Source: Haemaphysalis longicornis (taxonomy: Eukaryota; Arthropoda; Arachnida; Ixodida; Ixodidae). From it: a DNA stretch of 64,000 bases. The position numbers were made by a program, and so were the translations under genes. The notes under the pieces are model-generated. The model saw only the letters and a list, made by a program, of their open reading frames with translations, made no database searches and was not told where the DNA came from. The number at the start of each line of letters is the position of its first letter. The stretch's first letter is position 1. The stretch lies in the NCBI GenBank assembly GCA_013339765.2, contig CM023454.1, positions 38,832,950 through 38,896,949 of the forward strand, written 5' to 3'. Below, in pieces: positions 10,445-22,803 of the stretch.

Positions 10445-12260
10445 TCATCATTCACTTCGTGGAGATGGCGGGATTTTTTTATTTAGGAATTCATTTACTC
10501 GCATAACTAACATTTGAAACAGCGAGTTAATGCAACATAAAACTGATATAGGTCTGTAATGGTTGGAGTTATTTTGGTTTCTACTTTTAAACATTAGCCG
10601 ATCTTAAGCTATTTTTAGTTTTTCGATACATACCTGTATAGAACACTTTCTTCTAAAGTAATACTAAAGATGGCTCTGGGATTTTTTTATAATTTTTGTA
10701 AGGAGCGAAACAAATGCCATCAATATCTTTACCCTTTCCTAAATTGAAAGTTTTAGCAGTTGATATAGAATCTGTTTCGGTTATGTCGACGTAACTTAGT
10801 GAAGAGCAAAGTAAAGGAGGTAGAAATTTTTTGGGGGGTTTTCTGAGATCACACAACGCAGATTTGAACCGACGAAAGAGAATTCTTTGTTCATCTGATT
10901 TGCAAAATTATGAATTTGCAGCATTTCAGTCAGACCTGTCTTCGATGGAGTAGGCCGTAAAATAAAGTTAATAACTTTCCAAAATTTGCCGCAATCAGTA
11001 GCAGTTGAAGTTATATTGTTGCTGTAGTGTATTCTCTTTGTTGGCACATAGCTGCTCTCGCTTTATTTTTATATGTTGTAAAGCAGTTGCTGTAATACGA
11101 GTTCCCTCTTCTCTGTTTCATTTTCGTGGACAGAAATCTCTTTTTTTTATTGCAGTCAGTTTGTTACTGTCATCTAAGTATATATTGGATGCGTATGGTA
11201 CGTTTTATTTTGGAAGAACTTCGAATAGGACTTGTTGGTATAGGTTCATGATGGAAACAGCCCAAAAACAAAACTGTGGCAAGAAAGACCATGGGACGAA
11301 GCGCTAATAGCAACTGAATCGTTTATATTTTAAAGACAATAAAATATACACACAGTCTAAGCAACCGTCATCACAACAAATACCGTACAATCAACCATCA
11401 TGCACAGCCGCGGGGAACAACAACCAAAGCACAGACTACAATGAAACTGCAAGTGTACAAACCCTGAAAAACGCACGGCACACTTTATCATACTTTTGCC
11501 AAGAACGCAAACTCAGCGTACGATGACAAGACAGAAGGTTGGCTGACACAAGTATTTCCATTTTTTTATGTAAAAATCTTCAATTATCGCACTTGCTGCC
11601 CGCTTTCGGTGTTTGTCAACAACGATAGTGTGTGGCAGCTCTGGACGGCACACTCATTTCTCGTGGTTGTGGTTGCCATCAGTGAGCGTGAGTGGCAACT
11701 CCGGATGGCCCGTGCACTCCTTGAAATGCATGGCTAAATGGGAACACGGTACTCCTTTGAATACTCTGTGGTGTTAGCGAAGGCGAACGTTACGGCAGCG
11801 GCTTCGCCTTCCGCGATGCTCTTTGTGGTTTTCCCGATTTTCCCACCTGCCAATAGCTGTAGCTGACCAGTTAGGAGTATACAACAGCTGTAGCCTAGGT
11901 GTAGGCGCATAGCCAACTGGAGAAGTTAGAACCTCGTAACAACAATCATCTATGCTTATAACAAAAAATAAAATACAGCAACTGACCACGACTGTGTTGA
12001 TTGGAAAATTTGCTACGCATTTATTCCGTGATTTGTTTCGCATACAATGATTGTGCGTTAGTTTGATGGGGACACCACTGTAGTATTGGGCAGAGTAAAT
12101 CCGCTGTGTTCTTATTGAACAAACGAACACTGCTGAGAGGCTCAGCCGTGCCTGAAGCCACGACAGCTCGATAAATAGGAGGTTCGGCGTGCCGAATTGC
12201 GCGCGGGCAAAAGGCGGGCGCCTCACCATGGAGTTGTCAGTTTTCGGCACAACATTCGGT
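10445..12260. other. No recognisable gene
   Basis: AT-rich up to about 11700, then more GC-balanced. The minus-strand frame 11774-12334 overlaps the 5' end of LINE copy B and has no recognisable domain. I see no repeats with clear ends here. Confidence 0.45.
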
Positions 12261-12390
12261 GGCCCCGCACAGGGCACCTTGAGCAATCTTGGTGACGGTA
12301 TTGGCGATATCGCGGCCCTTGAGCCCCCATACATAAGTTGTGATCAACCGTGAATATGTGTTTTAAGGTAAATGGTAGAAACCTGAAATA

Positions 12391-13930
12391 GTGGGCGTCG
12401 GAGCCCAGGTCAAGCTGCGGCAGATGGGCTCCCTTTCGTTCTACCAGACAGGGAGCTCCATGACCTCTTCAGCTATCAGGGTAAGGCTGACGAAGAAAGT
12501 ACCCCTGTTCCCTACTTTTATACTATGCTATATAGTATTTTCTAACCCCCCCAAAGGTGATCGGCCCCCGAAAAGTGGCAGCACTGAATTATCTTTTCCC
12601 TAATTGCCATCTTTACTTTTCCTGAATCAAATAATTACTCGCGATTTGTTTCCATGGAATCACTCAGTACAGCCCACCCTCTTGCTTTGCAGTCAGTCTT
12701 CTTGATGCGAAATATCTTGAAGACGTATTAGGAAAATCGTACAAGGCCAAAAAAACAAAGGACTGGTGAACTCCTGATCGAGGTAAATGACAAACAGCAG
12801 TAAACAAATCTTCAAGCTCAGACTAGACTGGCTTATCTAGACCTCAGGATCACAACTCATTGTAGCCTCAACAGCTCACAAGGTGTGATATCCGAGACAG
12901 ATCTTTTGAGCGAAACGGATGCGGATCTCCTTGCGGGCTTGAAGGATCAGGGCTTCACTGCTGGGAGACGTATCACCATCCGCAGAGATGGCAAGGAGAA
13001 TCCCCCCAAGCACATCATTTTGACTTTTGCCACGCAGTTCTTCCACAACATGTAAATGCAGGCTTTATCCGGTTCTCTATTCGTCCTTACATCCCGAATC
13101 CGCGGGGATGTTTTAAGCGCCAGCGGTTCGCGCACGGTACCAACTCGTGCCGTGGTCGAACGAGTTGTGCAAAATGCGCGACACACGATCATCCGAGCGA
13201 CAAGTGCCCATCTGACACCCTGACTTGTGTGAACTACGGGGGGACGCATGCGGAGTACTCCCGCAAATGTGAAAAATTCCAACTCGAAAAAAATACCAAT
13301 ATCAAGGTAACTAAGAACATCACCTTCCCAGACGCGAGAAAAAGGTTGGACTCTTTCCCGTTTGGGAGGTATACCAACGCAGCTCCCAGGGGGGCGGAGC
13401 GGCGTCTCGTGTCCACAGGAACCCAGTTCAGCGAGGCTGACCTGGCCCCGCCCATGCCTCCCACTGGGTTGCCTCACGCAGCCCAACCCGGCACCACGCT
13501 GCTTGCTGAGGTAGCAGCGGTTGTGGTGCAAACCACTTCTGTCGGGACCGGTGGCGCTGTCGCCTGATCCAACGCGTCCTCCAGTACATTGGAGGGTGCC
13601 GAGGGGATGGACACCGCGGGCCTCGCACCTGCTCACACCGCCACCGCACTGCCCGTGCCACTTTTGGCGTCCCCAACGCCCGTGGCGGTGGCGGCTCAAA
13701 CGAAGGGCTCCCGAAGGGGGGCCAATTCCGGGGGGCCCGGTCCATCGGGTACCCCTCGGAGATTTGACGACGAAATGGATGTCGGGCCGTTCCTGCCTGT
13801 GACGCAGCGGAAGGAGGCCACCGACTTCCAAGCCTACACAAAGGCCCAAAAAGCCCAATACCACAGTAACATCCCCCAAAAGACAACACATGAACGCACA
13901 CACACTCCAGTCATCCTTAAATGTAAATAA
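12391..13930 (+). pseudogene. LINE copy B ORF1 remnant
   Basis: The ATG used by copy A is replaced here (CCTGAAATAG in place of CCATGAACGG), and the first third is broken. The zinc-knuckle region at about 13100-13265 survives but is damaged: knuckle one reads CFKRQRFAHG (second Cys to Arg), and knuckle three reads CVNYGGTHAEYSRKC (second Cys to Tyr). The Pro/Ala-rich C-terminal part continues to 13567, stops, and resumes in another frame from about 13589. The last frame ends at 13930 and overlaps the ORF2 ATG by one base. Confidence 0.8.
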
Positions 13931-16900
13931 TGGGAACAGACACCATTCAATAGAATTGTAGAGGCCTTATCAACAATCTAGATGATGTGTAGGAGATACT
14001 TCATTCACAACAGTCAAGTCTCATGTGTCTTCAAGAACCACACCTAAATAGTAAACATACTAACTTCTTGAATAGCTTCTTGGTATTTGGAAAAGACAGG
14101 CACCTTTGCAGTTATTCTTCAGGTGGTGTTGCCATAGTAGCCCGAAATATTTACCTTGTCACTCCTTCCACCTGAAACACCATGGTAGAAGCTGTGGCGA
14201 TTCGAACAATTATTTATAATAGCTTAATAACGGTATGCTCCCTCTACATCCCTCCTGATTACCAACTATCAAACACTGATTTTGAGGCCCTGAATGATCA
14301 ATTACCTTAACCGTACTTAGTCTTGGGCGACCTCAATGCACATAATTCACTCTGGGCTCTTCCCGCACAGATGTCCGAGATCACCTAATTGAAAAATTTT
14401 TAACGTCATCGGGACCATGCGTTTTTAACAAAAACGAAGCGACATAGTATAAGATAGGACAAAACAGTTATTCACATCTTGAATTGGCTCTTGGCTTTGC
14501 AGTTCCTTTCCCATTTCTTGTGTGGCATGTGGACACAAACTTATATAATAGTGGCCAGTTCCCCACCAAATTGAAATACAAGGGCAAAGGTACAAACACT
14601 TCCCCTTCTCATAAAAGGTTCAGTGAGGCATGAGCAAACTGGAGTACATTCACAGGAACATCTAAACTACACCACACACCCATAAAACACCTACACGGGA
14701 GCAAGTAGCACAACTCATCACGGCACACACACTCGACACCGCCGAAAAGTCCATTTCCCAAGCCTCCGGTGCCCCACGCAACCCAAGGAGGCCCTTGTTG
14801 AACGAGGACTGCAGGCGAGCACGAGTGTCCAAGAACAAGGGTTGGGTTGTCCTTCGTGGGTTCCCACGTCATAAAATCTCATTTCCATTAAACCGGCAAA
14901 GGCTTTTGGGAAGCGAGTGCGTCGAGAGGCGAAACGGCACAGTTGGCGCACCTTCCTCACTTTCACCAATTCATACACAGACACGCACAAAGACTGGACA
15001 CGAATGCGAAAAGGTAAAGGACAACATACACACAGCTTTCCCCTGGTTAGTACAACAGAGGACACACTCGAAGACCAGGCTAACACTCTTGCACAACACT
15101 TACAACACGTGTCCTGTTCAGCGCAATACACACTTTCATAAAACAAAACATCTGCGGAAAAGAAGTCCCTGCGTGATAACAACAAGTGGCACACATCCTA
15201 CAATTATATTTTTCAATTTCAGGGCTGCTCTGACCACAAATAAGCCTTCAGCTGCAGGTACAGACAAAATCACATACACCATGATACAAAACCTACACCC
15301 TAACAATCTTGAAACACTCCGACATCTATACAACAACTTATGGCTTTCGGGCCACATTCCACCCTCTTGGAGGAAGGCCATAGTGGTGGGCTTTCTGAAG
15401 AAAGGGAAGGACCCTTCCTCTCCCGCCAGTTATCGTCCCATCACCCTGACAGGCTGCCTGTGTAAGCTCCTCGAGAAGATGATAAACAGGAGACTCGTGT
15501 ACTTTCCTGAGTACAACGGTCTTCTCGAAGGCTGCCAGGCAGGTTTCAGGGCGGGGCGATCTACAAATGACCAACTTGTCACCCTTGAATCATACATCAC
15601 GGATGCTCTCATTCATAGTTTTGCACAATGGTGTTTTGTGACCTTGAGTAGGCCTGTGACAGCGCTTGGCGTTACGGGATCCTCAGTGACCTCAAGTCTT
15701 TCGCCGTTACGTGCCATATGCTCAACTTTCTTGATAGTTATTTGTCTGAAAGAACGTTTCGCGTGAGAGTTGGTAATGTACGATCAAGATGGAAGAAATT
15801 GGCGTGCCGCAAGGTATTATAAGCTGTACTATTTTTATAATTAAAATGAATTCCGTTGGTACGGCATTGACACCTGCCATTTCTTAATCAATGTATGTAG
15901 ACGACGTACAGATATTTTATAAATCTTGTAATATATCAATCTGTGAACGTCAGGTCCAGCTTGGTGTAAAAAAACTTGCCAGCTGGGCCGACAATGATAG
16001 TTTTAAACTCAATGATAGTTTTTGTTTTTGGTTCTCCTTTTGTAACTTTTGTATAACGCCATGCAATTGCTGCCCGTATTCGTGGTTTGCGTTTTGTTGC
16101 AGTTCATACGTTGCATTGTATCCTGTACTGCTTTTTTCTGTTTTTTTTTACTGTGTTGTAGTTTACACATTATGTGGTATTGCCTCCCCCCTATGTAATA
16201 CCCTCTTCTACAGGGCCTTAGGGGTAACCTGAATAAATAAATAAATAAATCTAAAAAAACGTTCTTGTTTAATGTACTCCAGGAGGGGTGGGATCCATTC
16301 GGATACAGATATTTTACTGAAGGGTGTTTCAGTTCCTGTTAAAAAGGAGCACAAGTTTTTAGGCATAATATTCGATATCAAGCTAACATTTGTTCCACAC
16401 TTGAAACATATTAAGAAACAATGCCTGAAAAGTATGAATATTCTGATAGTTCTCTCCCACCAGTCGTATGGTGCAGACAAGCAACTCCTTCTGCGTGTTT
16501 ATAGCGCCCTAGTTGGATCCCGCTTGGACTACGGTGGTGTCGTATATGGGTGCGCATCTAAAACGCAGGAAAAATGCTGTACCCGGTGCTGCATATAGGG
16601 CTACGCCTCGCATGCGGTGCTTTTCGCACTAGCCCTGCGCAAAGTATGTATGTAGAATCCAATAAATGGTACCTAGATTACAAGGGGCTGTACATGGACG
16701 TTTTATATGCCTCAAAAATCGTATCTATGGCAAATCATCCTTTTACTCAGACGATTAATGATGCATCCTTATACCAACACTTTTTAAACCATCCATCAAC
16801 CTGCATGCCGTTTCCTCTAAGAGTGCGAGAAGAAGCTCCTGAGCTAGAAGTCTCTTTTTCACGCATCCAAAAGACACTCATCATTGATTCCATTCCAGCA

Positions 16901-17838
16901 TGGCCTCTCCGCCCTGTGTCATTAAACCTGTCTTTGATGCAATTTAGCAAGAACAGGTCACCAAGGATCGCGATTCTGCAGCATTTCTTTTTTGTGCAGC
17001 ATAAGTACCGCTCTGAAGAGTTTTACAGTTTTACAGTAAAGACTGCAAATGCTGTGGCTTCTGCTGCGCATGGGCCAACGTTACACGTAAGTAAAACAAT
17101 AAACATTTGTAGCAGTATATTCACAACGGAAGCATACGGTATTTTAATGGTACTAAATCACATAGTCCAGCGTCAAATCATAAAATTCATCGTGCAACTG
17201 ACTCTCTTAGTGTTGTACAAGCACCTGCATCAGGAAAGCATTAAAAAAATTTGTCATCAATCGGGTTTTTAAGGCTATCATATCTGCATATGCATCAAAC
17301 CTTCCGAACACTTTCTGTTGGGTTCCCGGGCACTTTGGAATTGCCGGGAACAAAACCGCAGATCGAATGGCTACTGTAGATGCACTCTTGAATACAACGG
17401 ACATAGCAACTGTGCTATACACAGACATGAAGCCACACATCAAACACCAACTTCGCAAAAGATGGCAAACAGACTGGAGTGAACAAACAGATAAGTTACG
17501 TGTTATAAAACCACGCTTGGCACCACACAACACTCACACACGCAAGAGATACAAAGAAGTTGCCCTTGCAAGGTTACGGATAGGGCGCACACATGTCACA
17601 TGCTCGTATCTCCTCACGGGGTCTTCAAGACAGCAGTGTGGCAGGTGCGGAGAGGCCCTATCCAAAGTCCACATACTCATTCAATGCAAAGCACTTCACA
17701 CAACACGACGCAAACATTTCCCACAGCTGTACAGACTACACCCAGAGTTTTTTCCTGTTTGACGATTCCACGTTTTCTATCAAGTGCGCTTTTAAATACT
17801 TAGAAGTTAAATGTTTAGACATTTCATACCACACGTGA
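13930..17838 (+). pseudogene. LINE copy B ORF2 remnant (endonuclease, RT, RNase H)
   Basis: The start ATG at 13930 is followed by a stop at codon 8. Endonuclease motifs are still visible (SSGGVAIVAR, LGDLNAHNSLW) among many stops. RT motifs include HIPPSWRKAIVV, SYRPITLTGCLCKLLEKMI and an intact YVDD box at 15894-15905. The RNase H region (about 17000-17400) has lost catalytic residues: the first Asp position reads YSFTVKTAN, while copy C has YTDASKTAT, and the second (YTDS in copy C) reads VQLTLLVL. CWVPGHFG is retained. The C-terminal CGRCGEALSKVHILIQC zinc-binding pattern is well kept and clearer than in copy C. Confidence 0.82.
16012..16252 (+). mobile_element. Short 5'-truncated retroelement tail nested in LINE copy B
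   Basis: Aligned against copy C, the copy B reading frame is interrupted after TTTAAACTCAAT and resumes at about 16250. The 240-base insert is T-rich. It contains CCCCCTATGTAATACCCTC and GGGCCTTAGGGGTAACCTG, and ends in AATAAATAAATAAATAAAT. A run of AAAT repeats after a compact 3' end is characteristic of a 5'-truncated LINE or SINE. TGATAGTTTT occurs on both sides of the left junction, so the exact boundary is uncertain by about ten bases. Confidence 0.65.
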
Positions 17839-18013
17839 TCACTCCCTCGCCCTCTACACCAGCCATGCTCATTGTTGTTTTGTGATTTTACTTTTGTTTT
17901 TCTGACTTGTCTTAGTGTTAACGGTTTCACCTGTAATAAGTGACAATTGTTTTGGCGCTCTTTGACCAAGTTGGCCTTTCGCAATAAAAATCCAATCATC
18001 ATCATCATCAATT

Positions 18014-19450
18014 TTCGACGGGGTGCCACACATTGGTCACGGCGGCCCTGGCTCCCGCTCCTAAGCACCTTCGGAATAGCGGCGATCATGGCCCATGAAA
18101 GCTGTTATAACTAGCATCCAATCTCATGTATTTGGATAATAGTACTATTACAAGCCACTGTAAAGGTCTCTGCAATCTCAAAAAAGTTTGTCTCATAAAA
18201 TGTCGTCAGGGCATATTAACCATGGTTTAAAACGGTTGTGTTGACACCACCGCTTCAGCAGTTGTTCAGCCGCCACAAGGCGATCGGGACAGCGAATATA
18301 CAGCCTGTTGCATAGCGACTTCGGTTTAAACGTTCCATTGGAATCATGCTTTACCATAAAACTATGACTACTGGGATTTATTGATAATAAAATTGAAAGT
18401 GAGAAACATGATATTTTACACTGTCCAACGTACATTCAGCTGCCCACAAGATCAAGCTGTGAAGCTGTGCGGCTATGGCTCGAAAATTCAGAAATTGCGT
18501 AAACAACTGCATTGAAAAAAGCGTTACCAGACTGTACCAGTCTAATGACATAGCTGTGCCAAAAATCAGGGACTGTGTTGTGTTTTGGTTCAAAATTGAC
18601 TATTTGACTTAAACTGCAGACGCGAAACACAAAAACCAGATCTCGGACTAAGTCCCCCAAAGAGAAAACTTATGAAAAATTGCCATCACAACGTTGACCG
18701 TCGCTGGCGCATACGTAGTTTCTTCTCAAAGCTGGGCAATAACCACATTGCTGAAACGTTTATTTCCTCACATATACAGTTACGAAGTTGAAAAACACAC
18801 TTGACAAATCAGCAAAAAAAGACCAATGGAATTTCCTGCTATTTATGGAAATTGACTTGACAATTTTGAGATTAAGGTTCCTGTAAAGGAGACTTTCAGC
18901 CAGAATTTGTTGCAGTTGGCCTTCAGCTGCTTCCGGTATTTAATTGCTGAAGCTTGGGTATTAACCTCACAGTAGCCCTAGTGCAATGTGTGGGGTTGTT
19001 CCGGGTAGTAAAAACAACGAATGTATGATAGGCATGCAGTGCCTTCGGCAAATCTTGTTGCGCGATTGTCCACCTGTTCTCCAGACGATTGATGCGTCGC
19101 TGAATGTAGATAACTATGCCCATTTGTCGAAGCACTTCTAATGCTTTGCTTTTCGGAGACTCCCATCTAAGCGTGACATCTGCATGTTCATATTTCATCA
19201 TATTGCTGTGATCGATAAGGCCGACTAGTGACAAATTGATTGTTCGATTGTGTGGTTTAACGTGCTGACGCTACACAGTTTGATGAGGCGCGCCGTAGTG
19301 GACGGTTCTGGAAAAATCTTGACCAACTGGGGATCTTTAACCTGCACAGAATTCTCGAACACACTGCCGTTTCCTCTTTTCGCGTTCATCAATAAAGGCG
19401 CGGCTTGTGGTTTCTCCCTTTACAGTATAAATCCTTTCCACGTTCGGTTA
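18014..19450. other. No recognisable gene
   Basis: Unique-looking sequence. Several minus-strand frames (18193-18435, 18436-18660, 18923-19234) lie close together and could be pieces of one decayed protein. I recognise no domain and cannot join them with confidence. Confidence 0.35.
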
Positions 19451-19454
19451 CAGG

Positions 19455-19526
19455 GTGTCTATGGGGGTTCGGGGTGCGCGATGTTGCCAATACCATCACC
19501 AATATTACTCAAGGTACCCCGCGCGG
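19455..19526 (-). repeat. Solo fragment of the copy A/B LINE 5' end
   Basis: On the minus strand this stretch matches the first ~75 bases of copies A and B: it contains GGGGTACCTTGAGTAATATT and then a segment corresponding to the CGAGCCCCCA stretch of copy A. It begins at the same point as the other two copies but stops within the leader, so no ORF1 follows. LINE scraps are usually 3' ends, so an isolated 5' end implies deletion, recombination or capture. Confidence 0.7.
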
Positions 19527-19639
19527 CTGGAATAGACCGAAAGAGCGCAAGATGTTTCTAACTTACATTAAGGTAGACAAACTCACCCACCTTTTTATCT
19601 CGTTTATGGAGATAATAACAATGAATTCAAAATTTTAGC

Positions 19640-20640
19640 AAAAATTGAGATGGTGATTTATTTTTAGCCGTTTAAAATAAAAGAAAAAGATCTCTGAGTT
19701 CATACGTGAACTCACTAAAAGCTCTTTTTTTTTTGCAAAAATGCCAAGCACAGGCCGCTTTTTAAAATCACAATTAGCGTATAATTATTGGTTATCCAGA
19801 GAACTTTTCAACTACAGTGCAATGTAAGAGACCCGTTCCCGCACATGAATGACAGAGAACAGCCACCCAAAACCTCCCAGAAACAGGACATGTACCTCTG
19901 TATAATAAAACTTGTCTATACCCCAGTACGAAAAATTTTAGCTTAACTGTCTCTGTTACCAAACTGGCACAATCTAGTCTATTCGTTTATTGGGCAGTAT
20001 TTCTAAGTGACCCAATTAGCTACAGTGGCTCCTTAACTTCAACTTAGTTGAACTCTAAAGCTATTAAAATTTCTAATGACCCCATATGTGTTTATTGTGT
20101 TCTTGGTAGCTTTTATCAAAACCTTGAGGCGTAACAGCATAACTTGCAGATTCCGCCCTCTTCTCCCTCCACATTTATCCATGTCTAGGGAATGTTATGC
20201 CAAGCAGTATTTTTTGAGAGGTAAATTCTCAGATTGCCAGAGTACATGAACAAGGCAGACACAGAGATTTATCTCAACTTCAAAATTGCATAAGCTTTGC
20301 AGCTAGAATACAGTTTCGTACGTGTGCTTAAAACTTTAGGGGAACTGTTTTGACCCCAAACTTCCCCTCCTTTATTGTGCCCTAGTCCATCCTTTTTATG
20401 GCCACAAAGTTTTTTCAGTGCTAAAGCTCAGTTTGAACAATTCTAAATACAAATATTTCCATTAGTTGTGTCCGCCAATACATTCATCAATGGCTTGAAA
20501 CAATACCTGTAAACGGTGCGAAATTTGCACAACCGCGAAGACAGAGAGAGAGTAGGTTACAAGGACCAGAGTTGAGTAGCAACTGTATAAAACACCGAAT
20601 CAGAGCTTTTTATATTTTCTTGAAGGAATATTTGACGGTT
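19640..20640. other. No recognisable gene, AT-rich
   Basis: No open frame of note, no visible repeat units and no coding motifs between the LINE scrap and the inverted-repeat element. Confidence 0.5.
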
Positions 20641-20647
20641 CCCTATA

Positions 20648-21523
20648 CAGGGTGTCCCAGCTATTATGCACCAATGTTAAAAAAACAGCAGAGGTGTTAC
20701 ACGAAGAAAACCACCAGCGTAATGTTTCCAGTACTGTGGAGAAGCGGGTAGCATTTTTTCGTTAATGAGATTTATATAAATATTTGTAAAGAAATATCTA
20801 ACTTGAGAAGTACTGTCCTAATTATTGAAGTGTCAATGAGGCGCTTCTAGGTACAGACGAGGGACATCTAACTGCGGTATTCTCAGCGACGAAATAATTG
20901 CGTACTGATTTATTCTGATTGATAAAGAAAACCCGCAAAATATGAAAATTACCACGTGACGCTGTTCTGCGCGCATTGTAAAGCAGCCTCCCCAAGTAAG
21001 CTGATTGAAAGCTACTGTTCGCCTGTCACCCGCCCAAAGAGAGCGCATCACCTTGATAATGGCATGCATGGGAGGAGCAGCAATGGCAAGATTCGCGGGG
21101 TGCGTGTGCAGATAAGGCAGAAACTCGGTCGATTCTTTCTTTTGTTTATTTCATTCTGGGTAAATCAGAGGCAGCCTGCTTGATGGCATTTCTTTAGGAA
21201 TGCGCGCCGAGGTGCCAGCACGTGGTATTTTTTATATTTCGCGGGTTTACTTTATCAGTCATAATAAATGAGTACGCAATTAGTTCGTCGCTGAAAATAT
21301 TGCAATTAGATGCCCCTCGTGGGTACCTACAAGTGCCTCATTTACACTTTAGTGATTAGGACAGTACTTCTCTAGTTAGATAATTAATTACAAGTATTTA
21401 TATAGGACTCATTAAAGAAAAAATGCTTCCCGCCTCTGCAAAGTACTGCAAACATTACGCACTAGGTTTTTTTCAAGTTAAGCCTTTTTTTAAATCTTGG
21501 TGCATGATATCTGTGACACACTG
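20648..21523. mobile_element. Non-autonomous DNA transposon with ~320-bp terminal inverted repeats
   Basis: The left end starts CAGGGTGTCCCAGCTATTAT. The right end, reverse complemented, starts CAGTGTGTCACAGATATCAT. The two arms stay alignable for roughly 320 bases (about 20648-20965 and 21205-21523), including shared GAGAAGTACTGTCCTAAT and AATTGCGTACT blocks. Both ends are flanked by TATA, consistent with a TA or TATA target duplication. About 240 bases of unpaired centre carry no transposase. Long arms plus a TA-type target suggest a fold-back element or large MITE mobilised in trans. The superfamily is not determined. Confidence 0.8.
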
Positions 21524-21544
21524 TATACGGTTTTGTATTGTCGG

Positions 21545-22152
21545 TTCCGTTTTTCCGGGAGCGGAAATCGAAGCCACGGCGGTCTTTCTATCGATTTCTA
21601 TTTTCGCTTATTTATCATGGCATCAAAAAAAGACAAACATAAGTAATTCCGCCGTATAAAAAATATTTCACAAATCAGCCGAATAGCACTGGCAATAAGG
21701 ACCGCCACTTTGATATGAGTCCTTGCCTAGTCCCTCATTCTGTATCTTTCTGTTCTGCTACATGCATTACGATGGCTATGGCTCCACCAGTCCAGGGACT
21801 GAAATAGCTATCCCTGAATTCCCACCACGTCTTCCGTTACGGCCGCTTGGAAAAGAACGCTCTACGTCTCCCGCACTGTTCGAAATCTGGCACTAGTAGA
21901 GCGGGCTCAGAGGAGTTCTAAATACAAACCCCCTGGTAAAGTCGAGAGACGAGCAGTCGCGGGATCGCACAATTGATTAGTGCATGGCGCGCTTTATGCA
22001 GGGTATGTGGGTTAGATTCCCCCTCCCGGAAAAACGCCGGATTTTTTCTCTACTTCCCTTATCGCTTATTTATCACTGCATCAAAAAAAAGACAAAGATA
22101 GTTCATTCGGCACTATGAAAAAATGTTTCACAAATCAGCCGGATAGCACTGA
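21545..22152 (+). repeat. Diverged ~1.3 units of the 460-bp tRNA-SINE family
   Basis: The segment follows the same order as the array at 32729-34290: TTTCACAAATCAGCCGAATAG, a block like ATCTTTCTGTTCTGCTACAT, ACGTCTCCCGC, AAGTCGAGAGACGAG, then a decayed tRNA-like part (GTGGGTTAGATTCCCCCTCC) and the start of a second unit ending at the (TA)n tract. It is clearly older than the array copies. Confidence 0.7.
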
Positions 22153-22160
22153 TATATATA

Positions 22161-22212
<52 letters not shown>
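22152..22212. repeat. (TA)n microsatellite
   Basis: About 60 bases of nearly pure TA dinucleotide with two short interruptions. It separates the diverged SINE units from their inverted partners. Confidence 0.95.
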
Positions 22213-22213
<1 letters not shown>

Positions 22214-22590
22214 AAACGCCAGTGCTCTTTGGCGTTTTAACAGTGTTTTATAGTGCCGAATGAGGTATGATTGCCTTTTTTTATGCAGGAATAAATAATT
22301 GAAAATTCACGTCGAGAACAAATGCGCCGTTTTTTCCGGAAGCGGGAAAACCGGCGCATTTTTTTTCGACTTGAATTTTTATTTATTTATTCCTGCATAA
22401 AAAAGGCAATCAGCTTCCAGAAAAAACGGCGCATTTTTTTATCGACTTGAATGTTCAGTTATTTATCCCTGCATAAAAAAGGGCAATCATACCTAATTCG
22501 GCACTATAAAACACTGTTAAAACGCCAAACAGCACTGGCAATGAGGACTGCAACTTGGATATGTGTCCTTGCGGAATCCCTTGTCCCATA
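22212..22590. repeat. Head-to-head truncated copies of the 460-bp family
   Basis: The left part, read on the minus strand, and the right part, read on the plus strand, share CGGCACTATAAAACACTG and TGTTAAAACGCCAAA. A partial third copy lies between them (TATTCCTGCATAAAAAAGGC occurs in the middle too). The arrangement can fold into a hairpin more than 120 bases long. It is bordered by (TA)n on both sides. Confidence 0.65.
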
Positions 22591-22591
22591 C

Positions 22592-22593
<2 letters not shown>

Positions 22594-22677
<84 letters not shown>
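22594..22677. repeat. (TA)n microsatellite
   Basis: About 84 uninterrupted bases of TA dinucleotide. Any reading frame through it yields an Ile-Tyr string and is spurious. Confidence 0.97.
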
Positions 22678-22682
<5 letters not shown>

Positions 22683-22803
22683 GTAAACCACTCTGTGGCA
22701 ACTTGTTTATTAGAAATTAGTCATACGGTTTTAAAGGTAGAACTTTCTTCTTCAGAGAAAATCGTACAGTGCAAAGGGATCTGTGTGCATCGCCACATTG
22801 TCC

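Larger units (their letters stand above)
12263..18013 (+). mobile_element. LINE copy B, same family as A, near full length but decayed
   Basis: Similarity to copy A starts at the GGGCACCTTGAGCAATCTTG region near 12270 and continues through ORF1, endonuclease, RT, RNase H and the 3' UTR. The 3' end is the ATC-rich tail ATCATCATCATCA at 18000-18012. TTTTCG is present just outside both ends (12241 and about 18013) and may be a short target-site duplication, but six bases are weak evidence. A separate element is nested inside at 16012-16252. Many stops and frameshifts show it is inactive. Confidence 0.87.

Noticed and set aside
18193..19234. Decayed transposase gene on the minus strand
   Set aside because: Several adjacent frames hinted at one protein, but I could not recognise any catalytic or DNA-binding motif.
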